Of a stretch of DNA of 51,475 nucleotides, positions 42,796-50,202 are shown in pieces; positions within the stretch are counted from its first letter, which is position 1; each line of letters opens with the position of its first letter. The position numbers and the translations under genes are program-made. The stretch is from the NCBI GenBank assembly GCA_020350785.1, contig CP070722.1:3507072-3558546 (forward strand), read 5' to 3'. A model generated the notes under the pieces. The model had not been told where the DNA came from, ran no database searches, and worked only from the letters and a program-made list of their open reading frames with translations. The DNA comes from Gemmatimonadota bacterium. GTDB taxonomy: Bacteria; Gemmatimonadota; Gemmatimonadetes; Palauibacterales; KS3-K002.

Positions 42796-43141
42796 ACGCG
42801 CCGAGTCGAACGAGCCTTCCAGTAGCAGGTGGACTCAGCCCCCAATCGGGTTCGGCGCCACCATCGATTCGAGCCACCAGTGATCCGCCTCTGTCGAGCC
42901 GGTAGGTGATGCGCTTCGGGTAGTCGTGCTCGGGGTTCTCGAAGACGGCGCGCTTGTCCGAACTTTCGGCCAGCCGGAAATCGTCAACGGACCTGATGCC
43001 ACCGGAATAAGGCCTGAGCACGACGCCAGCGCTGTCCGCCACGATCGCGGTGAACACGTACTGGACGGTCTGTCCGTCGACGAGATAGCGTGTGTACGAG
43101 GTTGATGGAGGGCGAGCGATCCCGAGGTTGAACCACTCCAC
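42779..43141 (-). CDS. DUF6265-like protein, apparently N-terminally shortened
   Basis: A 120-residue frame starting at GTG 43139-43141. The conserved box AVFENPEHDYPKRITYR with flanking QYVFTAIVADSAG and SLVARIDGG matches the C-terminal half of DUF6265-type beta-barrel proteins. The usual N-terminal tryptophan and helix (a W-x-x-x-D-G block) are missing, although a short stretch in another frame just upstream (EFGDFWRGDGPGN) could be part of it, so a frameshift or a decayed start is possible. It is tail-to-tail with tamB, sharing 17 bp. Function is unknown. Confidence 0.55.
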   Translation of the reverse strand: MEWFNLGIARPPSTSYTRYLVDGQTVQYVFTAIVADSAGVVLRPYSGGIRSVDDFRLAESSDKRAVFENPEHDYPKRITYRLDRGGSLVARIDGGAEPDWGLSPPATGRLVRLGAFSARS

Positions 43142-43242
43142 GGTGTCAGTGTATCATTGACGTTCCCTGGACCGTCTCCCCGCCAGAAATCGCCGAATTC
43201 CCGGAGGACTGGAATTGTGAGATTCCGTACCTGGGGAGAGCT

Positions 43243-44412
43243 ATGACACTGCGAACGATGCTCACGACGCTCTTGATCCTCGCGTTGACAACGGGTGGCA
43301 GATGCCTGGAGGAGTCGACGGCACCACAGGAGGGCGAGGGGCCCGGCCAGGCGCCGGCACCGCCTACGCTGTCGAACGCCGTCCTGCGCTCGCCCGAGCC
43401 CATCTGCAGCCGACCGAGCACGATCGTGTGCGAGGACTTCGAGACGAGCGGGGCTTCGGATTGGAACGACTACAAGGACAACAACTTCAACGTCCAGAGC
43501 GACGATGCCTTCGGCGGCGAGCGCTCGCTGCGGCAGCGTTACGATTTGGGACAGGTGGGCGCGGGCTGGCTGGCCTGGTTCTTCGGCGACCACCCCAACG
43601 GCGGCGTGCGCGGCGGAGAACGTTTCGAGGAGGTCTACTTCCGGTTCTACCACAAGTTTCAGCCGGGCTGGCCGGACAGCTATCCGCCGAAGGTGGCGCG
43701 GATTCGCAGTCACTTTATCGATGGGGGCTGGCGCTTCGCCTGGGCGGAGCATCTCTGGATCAGCCGCAGCCGTTCCAGGGGAACGCCGGCGTCGGATCCG
43801 ATGAGCCGGATCGCCGCGCCGGACGGCACCGAGTACCTGGACGACGCTGAGCGCCGGTGGCTGGGCAACAAGCCGCTGGATCTGCGCTTCGCGGAGCGTG
43901 ACGGCGAGTGGGTGGCGATCGAGATGCGGGTGAAGCTGAACACGCCGGGCCAGGACGACGGCGAGATCACCTATTGGGCCGACGGCAAAGTGGTGCTGCA
44001 GCGCGAGGGCCTGAACATCAGGGGCGCCTACACCGCGACGACGATCAACGTGGCGATGCTCGATACGTACTGGAACGGGGGCGCCGTCGAGGAGGGATTG
44101 AAGCGCTGGTACGACAACGTGGTGGTGGCGACGGAGCCCATCGGATGTGCCGGCTTCAGCGTCAGTAAGTCGGGGTTGGAGAGGCAGGGCGCCTGGCAGC
44201 TCCAGATCGCGGCGGCCGCGGACGAAAGCTCGCTGGTCTGGGATTCCGGCACGATTCAGGGTGCTGGGGACGAGGTTGTAGTCTCGGAGTCGACGGGAAC
44301 GTTCAGCGGCGGGCGACGCTGCGTGTATCCGTCGGAGGCGCCTTTCATGCGGGCGCGTCAGGCTGTAGGGAGTAGCTGGTCGGAGTGGTCAGACTGGGCG
44401 CCGATGTTCTGA
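43243..44412 (+). CDS. Secreted jelly-roll polysaccharide-lyase-like protein
   Basis: A 389-residue exported protein (signal TLRTMLTTLLILALTTGGRC). The central domain, residues about 60-310, has the concanavalin-like jelly-roll of PL14/heparin-lyase-type enzymes: VCEDFETSGASDW, a strand block EEVYFRFYHKFQPGWPD, RWLGNKPLDLRFAERDGEWVAIEMRVKLN and WADGKVVLQREGLNIRG, ending in TYWNGGAVEEGLKRWYDNVVV. The C-terminal 80 residues form another beta domain (ESSLVWDSGTIQGAGDEVVV). Five cysteines outside the signal could form disulfides. It may cut or bind an acidic polysaccharide; catalytic residues cannot be assigned with confidence. It is divergent from the DUF6265-like gene. Confidence 0.65.
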   Translation: MTLRTMLTTLLILALTTGGRCLEESTAPQEGEGPGQAPAPPTLSNAVLRSPEPICSRPSTIVCEDFETSGASDWNDYKDNNFNVQSDDAFGGERSLRQRYDLGQVGAGWLAWFFGDHPNGGVRGGERFEEVYFRFYHKFQPGWPDSYPPKVARIRSHFIDGGWRFAWAEHLWISRSRSRGTPASDPMSRIAAPDGTEYLDDAERRWLGNKPLDLRFAERDGEWVAIEMRVKLNTPGQDDGEITYWADGKVVLQREGLNIRGAYTATTINVAMLDTYWNGGAVEEGLKRWYDNVVVATEPIGCAGFSVSKSGLERQGAWQLQIAAAADESSLVWDSGTIQGAGDEVVVSESTGTFSGGRRCVYPSEAPFMRARQAVGSSWSEWSDWAPMF

Positions 44413-44472
44413 GGAGCGATCGGAAGTTCCGACGGCGTTCGGTCGCCGACTTGCCTGGGCCAATTCGAAGCC

Positions 44473-44501
44473 TTACGAAGAATTCGACTCCGAGCTATAG
44501 T
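44473..44501 (+). promoter_or_regulatory. Promoter for the peroxiredoxin gene
   Basis: TTACGA (44473-44478), a 17-bp spacer and TATAGT (44496-44501, 5/6) predict transcription from about 44508. This argues for translation from ATG 44545 and against the earlier ATG at 44503, which would lie before the transcript starts. Confidence 0.5.
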
Positions 44502-44544
44502 TATGCGTCAATCTAAGTCTGCGAACGTTCAACAAGAGAGGATC

Positions 44545-45126
44545 ATGCGAAAGCTACTCGTGCGCGCATTCGTCCTCGGCCTGGCGATCGCCCTGGCGGC
44601 GGTTGGCGGTGTGGCGTCGGCCCAGGCTCAGGGGCCTGAGCCCTTGGAGTTAGGCGCCGTCGCGCCGGATTTCTCGCTGCCGGCGGCTACGCGCGATGGG
44701 GTTCTGGAGAGCCCCATCAAGCTCAGTGACTACAAAGGCAAGACCGTCGTCCTCGCCTTCTTCTTCAAGGCGCGGACCGGTGGTTGAACGATCCAGATGC
44801 ATTCGTACCGTGATCAGTACGCACTGCTATTCAATGGTGGAGAGGACGTCGTCCTCATCGCCATCAGCGCCGACCCGATAGAGGAGTTGGCCTCCTGGGC
44901 GCGGGAGGATGACTTTCCGTTCCTCATGGCCAGCGATGCCGACACGAAGGTGGGCACGGCGTACGGGGCCTTGGCGAGCCGGGCCGGGATGACGAACCGC
45001 AACTTGTTCGTGGTGGGGCCCGATGGTAAGATCGCCTATCGGGCGACGCCCTTCCGCGAGATCGACCCGACGGCGTATACCGAGCTGGGCGAGGCGATCG
45101 ATCGGCTGGCGCCAGGGGAAAGATAG
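44545..45126 (+). CDS. Exported selenocysteine-containing peroxiredoxin (AhpC/TSA family), UGA at Sec81
   Basis: A 193-residue AhpC/TSA peroxiredoxin if the TGA at 44785-44787 is read as selenocysteine. A signal peptide (LVRAFVLGLAIALAAVGGVASAQAQ) sends it to the periplasm. The thioredoxin-fold start (GAVAPDFSLPAA, KLSDYKGKTVVLAFFFKA) leads into RTGG-U-TIQMHSYRDQYALL. The UGA sits exactly at the peroxidatic-cysteine position of the (P)xxxTxxC motif, with the threonine three before it; the usual proline at -7 is phenylalanine. The frame then continues intact (DVVLIAISADP, NLFVVGPDGKIAYRA). No cysteine exists in the mature part, so it would be a one-Sec enzyme needing an external reductant. Reading it as two genes fails: the second half has no ribosome-binding site. 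The neighbours TlpA and CcdA-like are plausible reductants. Confidence 0.8.
44794..44826 (+). promoter_or_regulatory. Candidate bacterial SECIS element
   Basis: Directly behind the TGA, CGTAC (44804-44808) pairs with GTACG (44817-44821) around the eight-base loop CGTGATCA; CAG (44794-44796) and CTG (44824-44826) can extend the stem across an asymmetric internal loop. The conserved guanosine is at the second loop position (44810), 22 nt after the TGA. Loop-G position, loop size and distance agree with bacterial SECIS rules. Confidence 0.65.
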
Positions 45127-45193
45127 GTAGAGGCAGAGATAGAAATTACGCCTGCGGGCGGTGGGGCGGCGACTCCCGCGAGTCCGACGCGCT

Positions 45194-45703
45194 CTACCGC
45201 CCCATTATTTTCTCCAAGGCCGCCACGATCTTCTGGTCCTCAGCCACGCCGGTGTAGGCCACCTGGCCCTGACCATCCAAGATCACGATGTAGGAGGTAG
45301 ACGGCGCCTGGAAGGCGCGAACCGCGGCACCGTCCCCATCCCAGAGCACGCGGCCCGGCATCTCATGATCTGCCAGATGCCGGCGCACCCGGCGCACACT
45401 CTGGTTCACCGCCACGGCGACGATCAAGAACTCTACATCGGAACCGAAACGAGCGTAGGCGGCCGCCAGCTCGGGCTCGAGCGCCTTGCAGACGGGGCAC
45501 CAGGTGGCCCAGAACTCCAGGAGCACGGGCTTCTTGCCGTAGTACGCGCCCAGGTCGACGGCGGCGCCGTCGAGATCCTCGACCTGGGCCGCCGGGGGCG
45601 TCGCGCCCAACGGCAGGCCGATCTGGTCCTGCGCCGCTGCGGGGTGTGCCAAAGCCGCGAGCAGCGCGAACGATGCTGCTGCGCTTCGCCATCCAGTCAT
45701 CAC
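45194..45703 (-). CDS. TlpA/ResA-like periplasmic thioredoxin
   Basis: A 169-residue thioredoxin-fold protein with a signal peptide (AAASFALLAALAHPAAAQ) and the redox motif WCPVC (C69, C72) in LLEFWATWCPVCKALEPEL. The cis-proline region is PSTSYIVILDGQG. Proteins of this group keep periplasmic thiols reduced, for example in cytochrome c maturation or as donors to peroxiredoxins. It overlaps the CcdA/DsbD-like gene by 4 bp and converges with the selenoprotein peroxiredoxin gene 68 bp away. The three genes suggest one redox relay across the inner membrane. Confidence 0.9.
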   Translation of the reverse strand: MMTGWRSAAASFALLAALAHPAAAQDQIGLPLGATPPAAQVEDLDGAAVDLGAYYGKKPVLLEFWATWCPVCKALEPELAAAYARFGSDVEFLIVAVAVNQSVRRVRRHLADHEMPGRVLWDGDGAAVRAFQAPSTSYIVILDGQGQVAYTGVAEDQKIVAALEKIMGR

Positions 45704-46401
45704 AACACCAGGCCCACCTGAATGAAGTAGTACTCGGCCACCGCCAGCAGGATGAGGCCGGCGATCTTCTTGACCCAGATCAGCCAGCTGCCCGATTTGG
45801 GCAGCGCGGCCAGCGCGCCCGAGAAGATGCCGACCACAGCCAGCAGCGCCGTCATGCCCAGCGAGAACACGAACAGGTAGAGAAACCCGAGGACGGCGCT
45901 GCCGGTTCCTGCGACCCAGGTCAGGACCGCCGCGAAGGCGGGCGCCCCGCAGGGCGCGGCGACGATCCCGGAGGTGGCGCCCAAGAGGAAGGCCGCCGGC
46001 AGCGATCCGCCGCGCAGACCGCTGGCCCAGGCCACGAGGCGGCTGGGCGCGGAGATGGGAATCACATCGAGCATCGCCAGCCCGAAGAGGAGGAGCAGGT
46101 TGCCGATGGCGAGTCGTGCCCAGGGGCTGGCGCTGACGGTGCCGAAGAGCGAGCCAGTCAGCCCGGCGACCAGGCCGAGGACGGCGTAGAACATCGCCAG
46201 GCCGGTCACGTAGGTGAGGGTGAGCCGGACGGTGCGGGCCCGGGAGCCGCCCGGGCCGGCGCTGCCGCCGATCACGCCCACGGTGATCGGGATCATCGGG
46301 TAGATGCAGGGCGTCAGGCTGGTCAGGACGCCGGCGCCGAACAGCAGTGCGAGAGCGAGTAGGGGCTGGCTCTGCAGCGACTCGCTGAGGCCTTGAGCCA
46401 T
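45700..46401 (-). CDS. CcdA/DsbD-type membrane electron carrier
   Basis: A 233-residue inner-membrane protein with six or more helices. The paired redox cysteines are C32 in SLTPCIYPMIPIT and C151 in IVAAPCGAPAF, the DsbD-beta/CcdA signature. It carries electrons from cytoplasmic thioredoxin to periplasmic thioredoxin-like proteins. The N- and C-terminal soluble domains of full DsbD are absent; the coupled TlpA-like gene can supply that function in trans. The start is ATG 46399-46401; the longer upstream frame has no signal or membrane character. It is divergent from the TPR lipoprotein gene. Confidence 0.88.
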   Translation of the reverse strand: MAQGLSESLQSQPLLALALLFGAGVLTSLTPCIYPMIPITVGVIGGSAGPGGSRARTVRLTLTYVTGLAMFYAVLGLVAGLTGSLFGTVSASPWARLAIGNLLLLFGLAMLDVIPISAPSRLVAWASGLRGGSLPAAFLLGATSGIVAAPCGAPAFAAVLTWVAGTGSAVLGFLYLFVFSLGMTALLAVVGIFSGALAALPKSGSWLIWVKKIAGLILLAVAEYYFIQVGLVL

Positions 46402-46664
46402 GGCAGCGGCTGGGAGAACGGTTGTGGACACGACGTTATGTAAGGGACTGCGAGCAAGGGGGCAAGTCACGGCAGAGCAGGCGATGGCTGGGGCCAAACA
46501 GATGCCTGGACAAGAAGCTTGCGCGCGGCCGGGTGAATAGTGATCTTATTGGGTTCCCATGATAGTGCGAGTCCGGCGGTCCCAGCCCGCCTCGCGGGGC
46601 ATACCGCCGAAGTCAGCTGAGCGCCTAGCTGTTGGCTCTGAGTGCGCAAACTCAAGGAGGTATC

Positions 46665-48188
46665 ATGAGAAGGAAGATTCATCCGGTGGTCGCCCTAATG
46701 GCCGTCTTGTCGATGGCCGGCTGCGCCCAGGAGGAGGCGGAGAACACGGTCGAGATGGCCGCCGCCGCCGCCAACGTCACCATGCTGATGCCGGTCAGCA
46801 CGGAGTCGTCGGAAGCGCTGGATCAATTCATGCAAGGCCAGCGTGCAGCCGATATGGGGCGCGCCGACGACGCGCGGCCATACTTCCAGAAGGCGGTCGA
46901 GCTCGATCCGGATTTTGCGTTCGGCTATCTGAACGCCGCCGGCGCTGCCAACTCGGTCGCCGAGTTTGAGAAGAACTTGAAGATGGCGGTCGAGCATGCG
47001 GCCGGCGCGAGCGAGGCGGAGCGGCTGTTCATCGAGATCGTGGAGCGGGGCAACAACAACGATACGCAGGGACAGCTGCAGGCGGCCCAGCAGCTTGTCG
47101 AAGTCGCACCCGCCAGCCCCCGCGCCTGGCTGGCGCTGGCGAACGTGCAGAGCGCGATGGGTAATGAGGAGGAGGCGCGGGCCACGATGATGAAGGCGAC
47201 AGAGATCGCCCCTGACTTCGTCCCGGCGCATATGGCCCTGGGCAACTCTTACGTGTTTACGGAGCCTCGCGACCTCGCCAAGGCGCAGGAGCACATGGAG
47301 AAGGCCGTCGAGCTGGAGCCGAACGAGGCGGTGCCGCACGACCTGTTGGGCGACTGCTACCGGGCCCAGAACATGTTGCAGCAGGCGGCGGAGGAGTACA
47401 CCCGGACGGCCGAGCTGGACCCGACCTCGGGCAACGGATTCCAGCAGCGCGGCCACGTGCACTCGTTCCTGGGCAACTACGACCAGGCACGCGCCGACTA
47501 CGACGCCGCGATTCAGCTGGAGAAGGGTACGAACAACGAGGCCGCCTTCGCGGTCTATCGCGCGCTCGTGAACGTCCATGAAGGGAACCCCAAGGCTGCC
47601 ATCGACGAACTGGAAGGTCTGGCCGGCGGAATCGACGCCATGGGTATTCCCGAGCCCACGGGCTTTAAGATCTTCGCGCTCAACAACGCGGCCCAGATCG
47701 CGCTGCACCACAAGATGATCCCCGAGGCGGAGCACGCTCTGCAGCAGCATGCTGATCTGCTGATGCAGCAGGCGCAGCAGATCGGAACCCCTGCCGCGGA
47801 CCGCGATGCGCGCTCGACGGTCGCTCTGTTCGGCGGCTACCTGGCGGCGAACAAGGGCGACTACGAGACCGCGACCGCGAAGGCCCAGGAGTTCATGACG
47901 ATCGTGGAGCCGAACACGAACCCACGGAAGAACGAGCCGGCCCAAGCGCTGCTGGGTTACGTGAGCCTGTTACAGGGTGATTTCGACGGCGCGATCACGC
48001 ACTACGAGCAGTCCAACCCAAACAACATCTATACGACCTACTATCACGCGATGGCGCTGGAGGGCGCGGGCCGAGCCGAGGAGGCCAAGACGCTCTATCA
48101 GCGGGTTGCGACTGAGAACTTCAACAGCGCAGGCCTCGCCCTGGTGAAGAAGGACGCGATGGCGAAGGCCGAGATGGCTTCGATGTAG
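46665..48188 (+). CDS. TPR-repeat lipoprotein
   Basis: A 507-residue lipoprotein. The start ATG 46665 lies behind a perfect AAGGAGG, and the signal PVVALMAVLSMAGC ends in the lipobox MAGC. From about residue 45 to the end it is a regular array of TPR units (ALDQFMQGQRAADMGRADDARPYFQKAVELDP, ALANVQSAMGNEEEARATMMKATEIAP, LLGDCYRAQNMLQQAAEEYTRTAELDP, RGHVHSFLGNYDQARADYDAAI). It is a periplasmic or outer-membrane scaffold, possibly for envelope assembly. A strong hairpin follows the stop, and the expression signals suggest a well-expressed protein. Confidence 0.85.
   Translation: MRRKIHPVVALMAVLSMAGCAQEEAENTVEMAAAAANVTMLMPVSTESSEALDQFMQGQRAADMGRADDARPYFQKAVELDPDFAFGYLNAAGAANSVAEFEKNLKMAVEHAAGASEAERLFIEIVERGNNNDTQGQLQAAQQLVEVAPASPRAWLALANVQSAMGNEEEARATMMKATEIAPDFVPAHMALGNSYVFTEPRDLAKAQEHMEKAVELEPNEAVPHDLLGDCYRAQNMLQQAAEEYTRTAELDPTSGNGFQQRGHVHSFLGNYDQARADYDAAIQLEKGTNNEAAFAVYRALVNVHEGNPKAAIDELEGLAGGIDAMGIPEPTGFKIFALNNAAQIALHHKMIPEAEHALQQHADLLMQQAQQIGTPAADRDARSTVALFGGYLAANKGDYETATAKAQEFMTIVEPNTNPRKNEPAQALLGYVSLLQGDFDGAITHYEQSNPNNIYTTYYHAMALEGAGRAEEAKTLYQRVATENFNSAGLALVKKDAMAKAEMASM
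48147..48165 (+). repeat. 19-bp repeat, copy 1 (3' end of TPR gene)
   Basis: AAGAAGGACGCGATGGCGA inside the codons for VKKDAMAK at the end of the TPR gene is repeated exactly at 49717-49735, about 1.55 kb away. Confidence 0.7.
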
Positions 48189-48212
48189 CTCGGTCAAGTT
48201 GGGAGGTCGTGG

Positions 48213-48246
48213 ACTGCCCGCCCCGCCAAGTTGCGGGGCGGGCAGT
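48213..48246 (+). terminator. Strong hairpin after the TPR gene
   Basis: A perfect 14-bp stem ACTGCCCGCCCCGC/GCGGGGCGGGCAGT with a six-base loop CAAGTT lies 24 bp after the stop. No U-tract follows, so it may be a processing or stability structure, or a terminator that acts without uridines. Confidence 0.6.
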
Positions 48247-48526
48247 TCGCATCCTGCGGATTGCGCAGGGCGCCCAATATCGCAACCTGACCAAGCCGAA
48301 CTCACACACAAGCTCGCACAGCCAAACAAGAAGTGGTCGGCCGGTGCGACTCTGGCTTTGCTGGGTAGGCCGCACCGCCGCCAGTTGGGCTGAAGAGTGC
48401 CATCGGTGGCGAATTCTTCCGGCCGTGTTGAGTGCTTGTTATCTTGCGAGTGACTCTCTCACGCACGACTAATCGACAGCTTGTGGCATAGCGTGGAACT
48501 GGCAAGAACTGCGGGGCGCGAGTTTG
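48247..48526. other. Intergenic region before the formylglycine-enzyme-like gene
   Basis: About 280 bp with no gene. An imperfect inverted repeat around GTGACTCTCTCAC (about 48450-48462) is the only visible feature and may be a regulator site. Confidence 0.4.
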
Positions 48527-49687
48527 ATGCTTAGCGGCGCGAGTAAAGTGCAGCGCCAGAACAGGCGACGGGCGCTGGCGATGGCCGGTGTCGCTGGCGT
48601 CGTCATCGTGGCCATGAGTGGCTATCTCTATCTGAAGCAGCGTACCGGGACGCGCGCGGAGCTGCAGATGACGTTTCGCCGTGACATCGATACGGATGTG
48701 CAGGCAAGTTACAGAGCGCTGCTGAGCCTCGTGCGGGACTTCGGCGAACCCTCCGCGGAGGCTTTCGGCGGTGCCGTGCAGGAATACGCGGCTTCGCTGT
48801 TTGCCGAAGGGCCGCTGGCCACGGATACGACGGAAGCTATCACGGCCATCGAGGAATTGCGGGTCATCGAAACTGTCTACCCGGCCTTCATGGCGAACAG
48901 GGAGGCTTTTGGCGCGATCGCCTACCGGCTGGAGAGCATCGGCGCGCGAAATGATGATCTGCGAGCTCGCGCCCATCGAGTCGCAGCAGAGGTTCGACAG
49001 AGGTTCATCGAGACGAGCGAACTGGCTGATCTCAAGGCTCAAGACGACCCCCTCAACAAGGGCATTTGGATCAAACCTGGTAGTTTCAGGATGGGCGGCG
49101 AACGTCAGACGCGCTTGTCCGCTGGTTTCTACATACAAGAGCACGAGGTGACGAACGAGGAGTATCGGCGCTTCGACTCGACCCACAGATTCCGTGAAGG
49201 GATGGAGCGGCACCCCGTCGGCAATGCGACTTGGTACGAGGCGATGGCCTACGCGGCGTGGCTCGGCGGTAGCTTGCCCACGGAGGCGCAGTGGGAGCTT
49301 GCCGCGCGGGGGACTGGCGGTCGGACGTATCCGTGGGATAGCGATGAGGCACCGACCTGCGAACACGCCCAATACGGCGGTTGTCCTGGCGGTGGGACGG
49401 TAGAGGTCATGTCCGCCGCGCGCGGGGCAACGCCCGAGGGGGTTTACGACCTGGCAGGCAATGTGTGGGAGTGGGTGAGCGACTGGGAAGCAGAAGCCTA
49501 CGAAGCAGCAGACTCGGTTGACCCGCGCGGCACGGAAACCGGCGCCTATCGCGTGTTGCGGGGCGGTTCGTTCGACTATGATGTGAGCTACCTGCGCGCG
49601 TCGTTTCGCGCCGGCTCCTTCCCCGAGTTCACGATCGGCAGCTCCGGGTTTCGGGTCGTGTGGCAGTTGGCGGCAGGAAAAGACTGA
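48527..49687 (+). CDS. Membrane-anchored formylglycine-generating-enzyme-like (SUMF1/EgtB-fold) protein
   Basis: A 386-residue protein with a basic N-terminus and one membrane helix (AMAGVAGVVIVAMSGYLYL), a coiled-coil-like linker (about 45-175), then a C-terminal FGE-sulfatase domain (about 180-386): GIWIKPGSFRMGGE, FYIQEHEVTNEEYRRF, GNATWYEAMAYAAWLGGSLPTEAQWELAARG, GVYDLAGNVWEWVSDW and YRVLRGGSFDYDVSYLRASFR. FGE-like proteins modify sulfatases or act as non-enzymatic binding modules. The two cysteines in CEHAQYGGC are not placed like the copper-binding pair of true FGE, and there is no iron-binding histidine trio of EgtB type, so a non-catalytic role is likely. The start is ATG 48527. Confidence 0.8.
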   Translation: MLSGASKVQRQNRRRALAMAGVAGVVIVAMSGYLYLKQRTGTRAELQMTFRRDIDTDVQASYRALLSLVRDFGEPSAEAFGGAVQEYAASLFAEGPLATDTTEAITAIEELRVIETVYPAFMANREAFGAIAYRLESIGARNDDLRARAHRVAAEVRQRFIETSELADLKAQDDPLNKGIWIKPGSFRMGGERQTRLSAGFYIQEHEVTNEEYRRFDSTHRFREGMERHPVGNATWYEAMAYAAWLGGSLPTEAQWELAARGTGGRTYPWDSDEAPTCEHAQYGGCPGGGTVEVMSAARGATPEGVYDLAGNVWEWVSDWEAEAYEAADSVDPRGTETGAYRVLRGGSFDYDVSYLRASFRAGSFPEFTIGSSGFRVVWQLAAGKD

Positions 49688-49714
49688 TCTTGGGGCCCGG
49701 ACCCTCGGCGTTGT

Positions 49715-49915
49715 TCAAGAAGGACGCGATGGCGACCCCAGGCCGATCGCAATCAGCCAGGTGATCAGGATCGGAAATAGCTGCTCAACGATGATCAATC
49801 CGACGGCAGTGTTCAGTAGCAGAACCAGGACGATGTACCCAACTCTCATTCCTGCGAGCAGGACTGTATGGATGGTCTTCTCCGGGCGCGGCAGGTATGA
49901 CGCGTTCAACTTCAT
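49715..49915 (-). CDS. Small membrane protein (possible)
   Basis: A 66-residue frame starting ATG 49913-49915. A charged N-terminus (MKLNASYLPRPEKTIHTV) is followed by two hydrophobic stretches (VGYIVLVLLLNTAVGLIIV and LFPILITWLIAIGL). No family is recognised. Its 3' end covers the second copy of the 19-bp repeat, so the last residues may be a by-product of a duplication. Whether it is expressed is uncertain. Confidence 0.4.
   Translation of the reverse strand: MKLNASYLPRPEKTIHTVLLAGMRVGYIVLVLLLNTAVGLIIVEQLFPILITWLIAIGLGSPSRPS
49717..49735 (+). repeat. 19-bp repeat, copy 2
   Basis: AAGAAGGACGCGATGGCGA, identical to 48147-48165. Read on the plus strand it gives FKKDAMAT, resembling the end of the TPR lipoprotein (VKKDAMAK). 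This suggests a remnant of a second TPR gene's 3' end left after a duplication. Confidence 0.65.
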
Positions 49916-50093
49916 ACGTGGCACTCTGGAACTCACCGCGAGCGGCACGGGTCGATGACGGGCGGCCCGCGCCCGCGCCTCAGGTCCCGATACTCGCCGA
50001 AGACGTTCAGGCGCCAACAACGGCCCGAGTTTGAGATCACCGGGCTGACCCCGGGGCGTTCTCGGTGGCCTACCAGCAAGCGGGCGATGCGAC

Positions 50094-50099
50094 TATACT
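50094..50099 (+). promoter_or_regulatory. Candidate -10 element of the tRNA-Leu gene
   Basis: TATACT (5/6) lies 19 bp before the mature 5' end of the tRNA. The hexamer 17 bp upstream (TACCAG) is a poor -35. Position and sequence make it the best promoter candidate for the tRNA. Confidence 0.4.
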
Positions 50100-50118
50100 A
50101 CTGGTCGCCTTTTTAGAA

Positions 50119-50202
50119 GCCCGGGTGGCGGAACCGGCAGACGCGTCGGACTCAAAATCCGATGGGCTTCGGCCCTTGAGGGTTCGAGTCCCTCCCCGGG
50201 CA
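50119..50202 (+). tRNA. tRNA-Leu (CAA anticodon)
   Basis: The acceptor stem GCCCGGG (50119-50125) pairs with CCCGGGC (50195-50201) with discriminator A at 50202. The D-arm region has GTGGCGGAAC..GGCAGACG. The anticodon stem TCGGA/TCCGA encloses the loop CTCAAAA, giving anticodon CAA (50153-50155), which reads UUG. A long class II variable arm (TGGGCTTCGGCCCTTGA) and the T-loop GGTTCGAGTCC are present. The 3' CCA is not encoded. Confidence 0.95.

Noticed and set aside
44545-45126. Two separate genes on either side of the peroxiredoxin TGA
   Set aside because: The second half has no ribosome-binding site, starts inside the active-site helix, and the combined frame gives a normal peroxiredoxin.
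46695-47945. 416-codon minus-strand open frame opposite the TPR gene
   Set aside because: The plus-strand TPR repeats and perfect ribosome-binding site leave no room for a second real gene.
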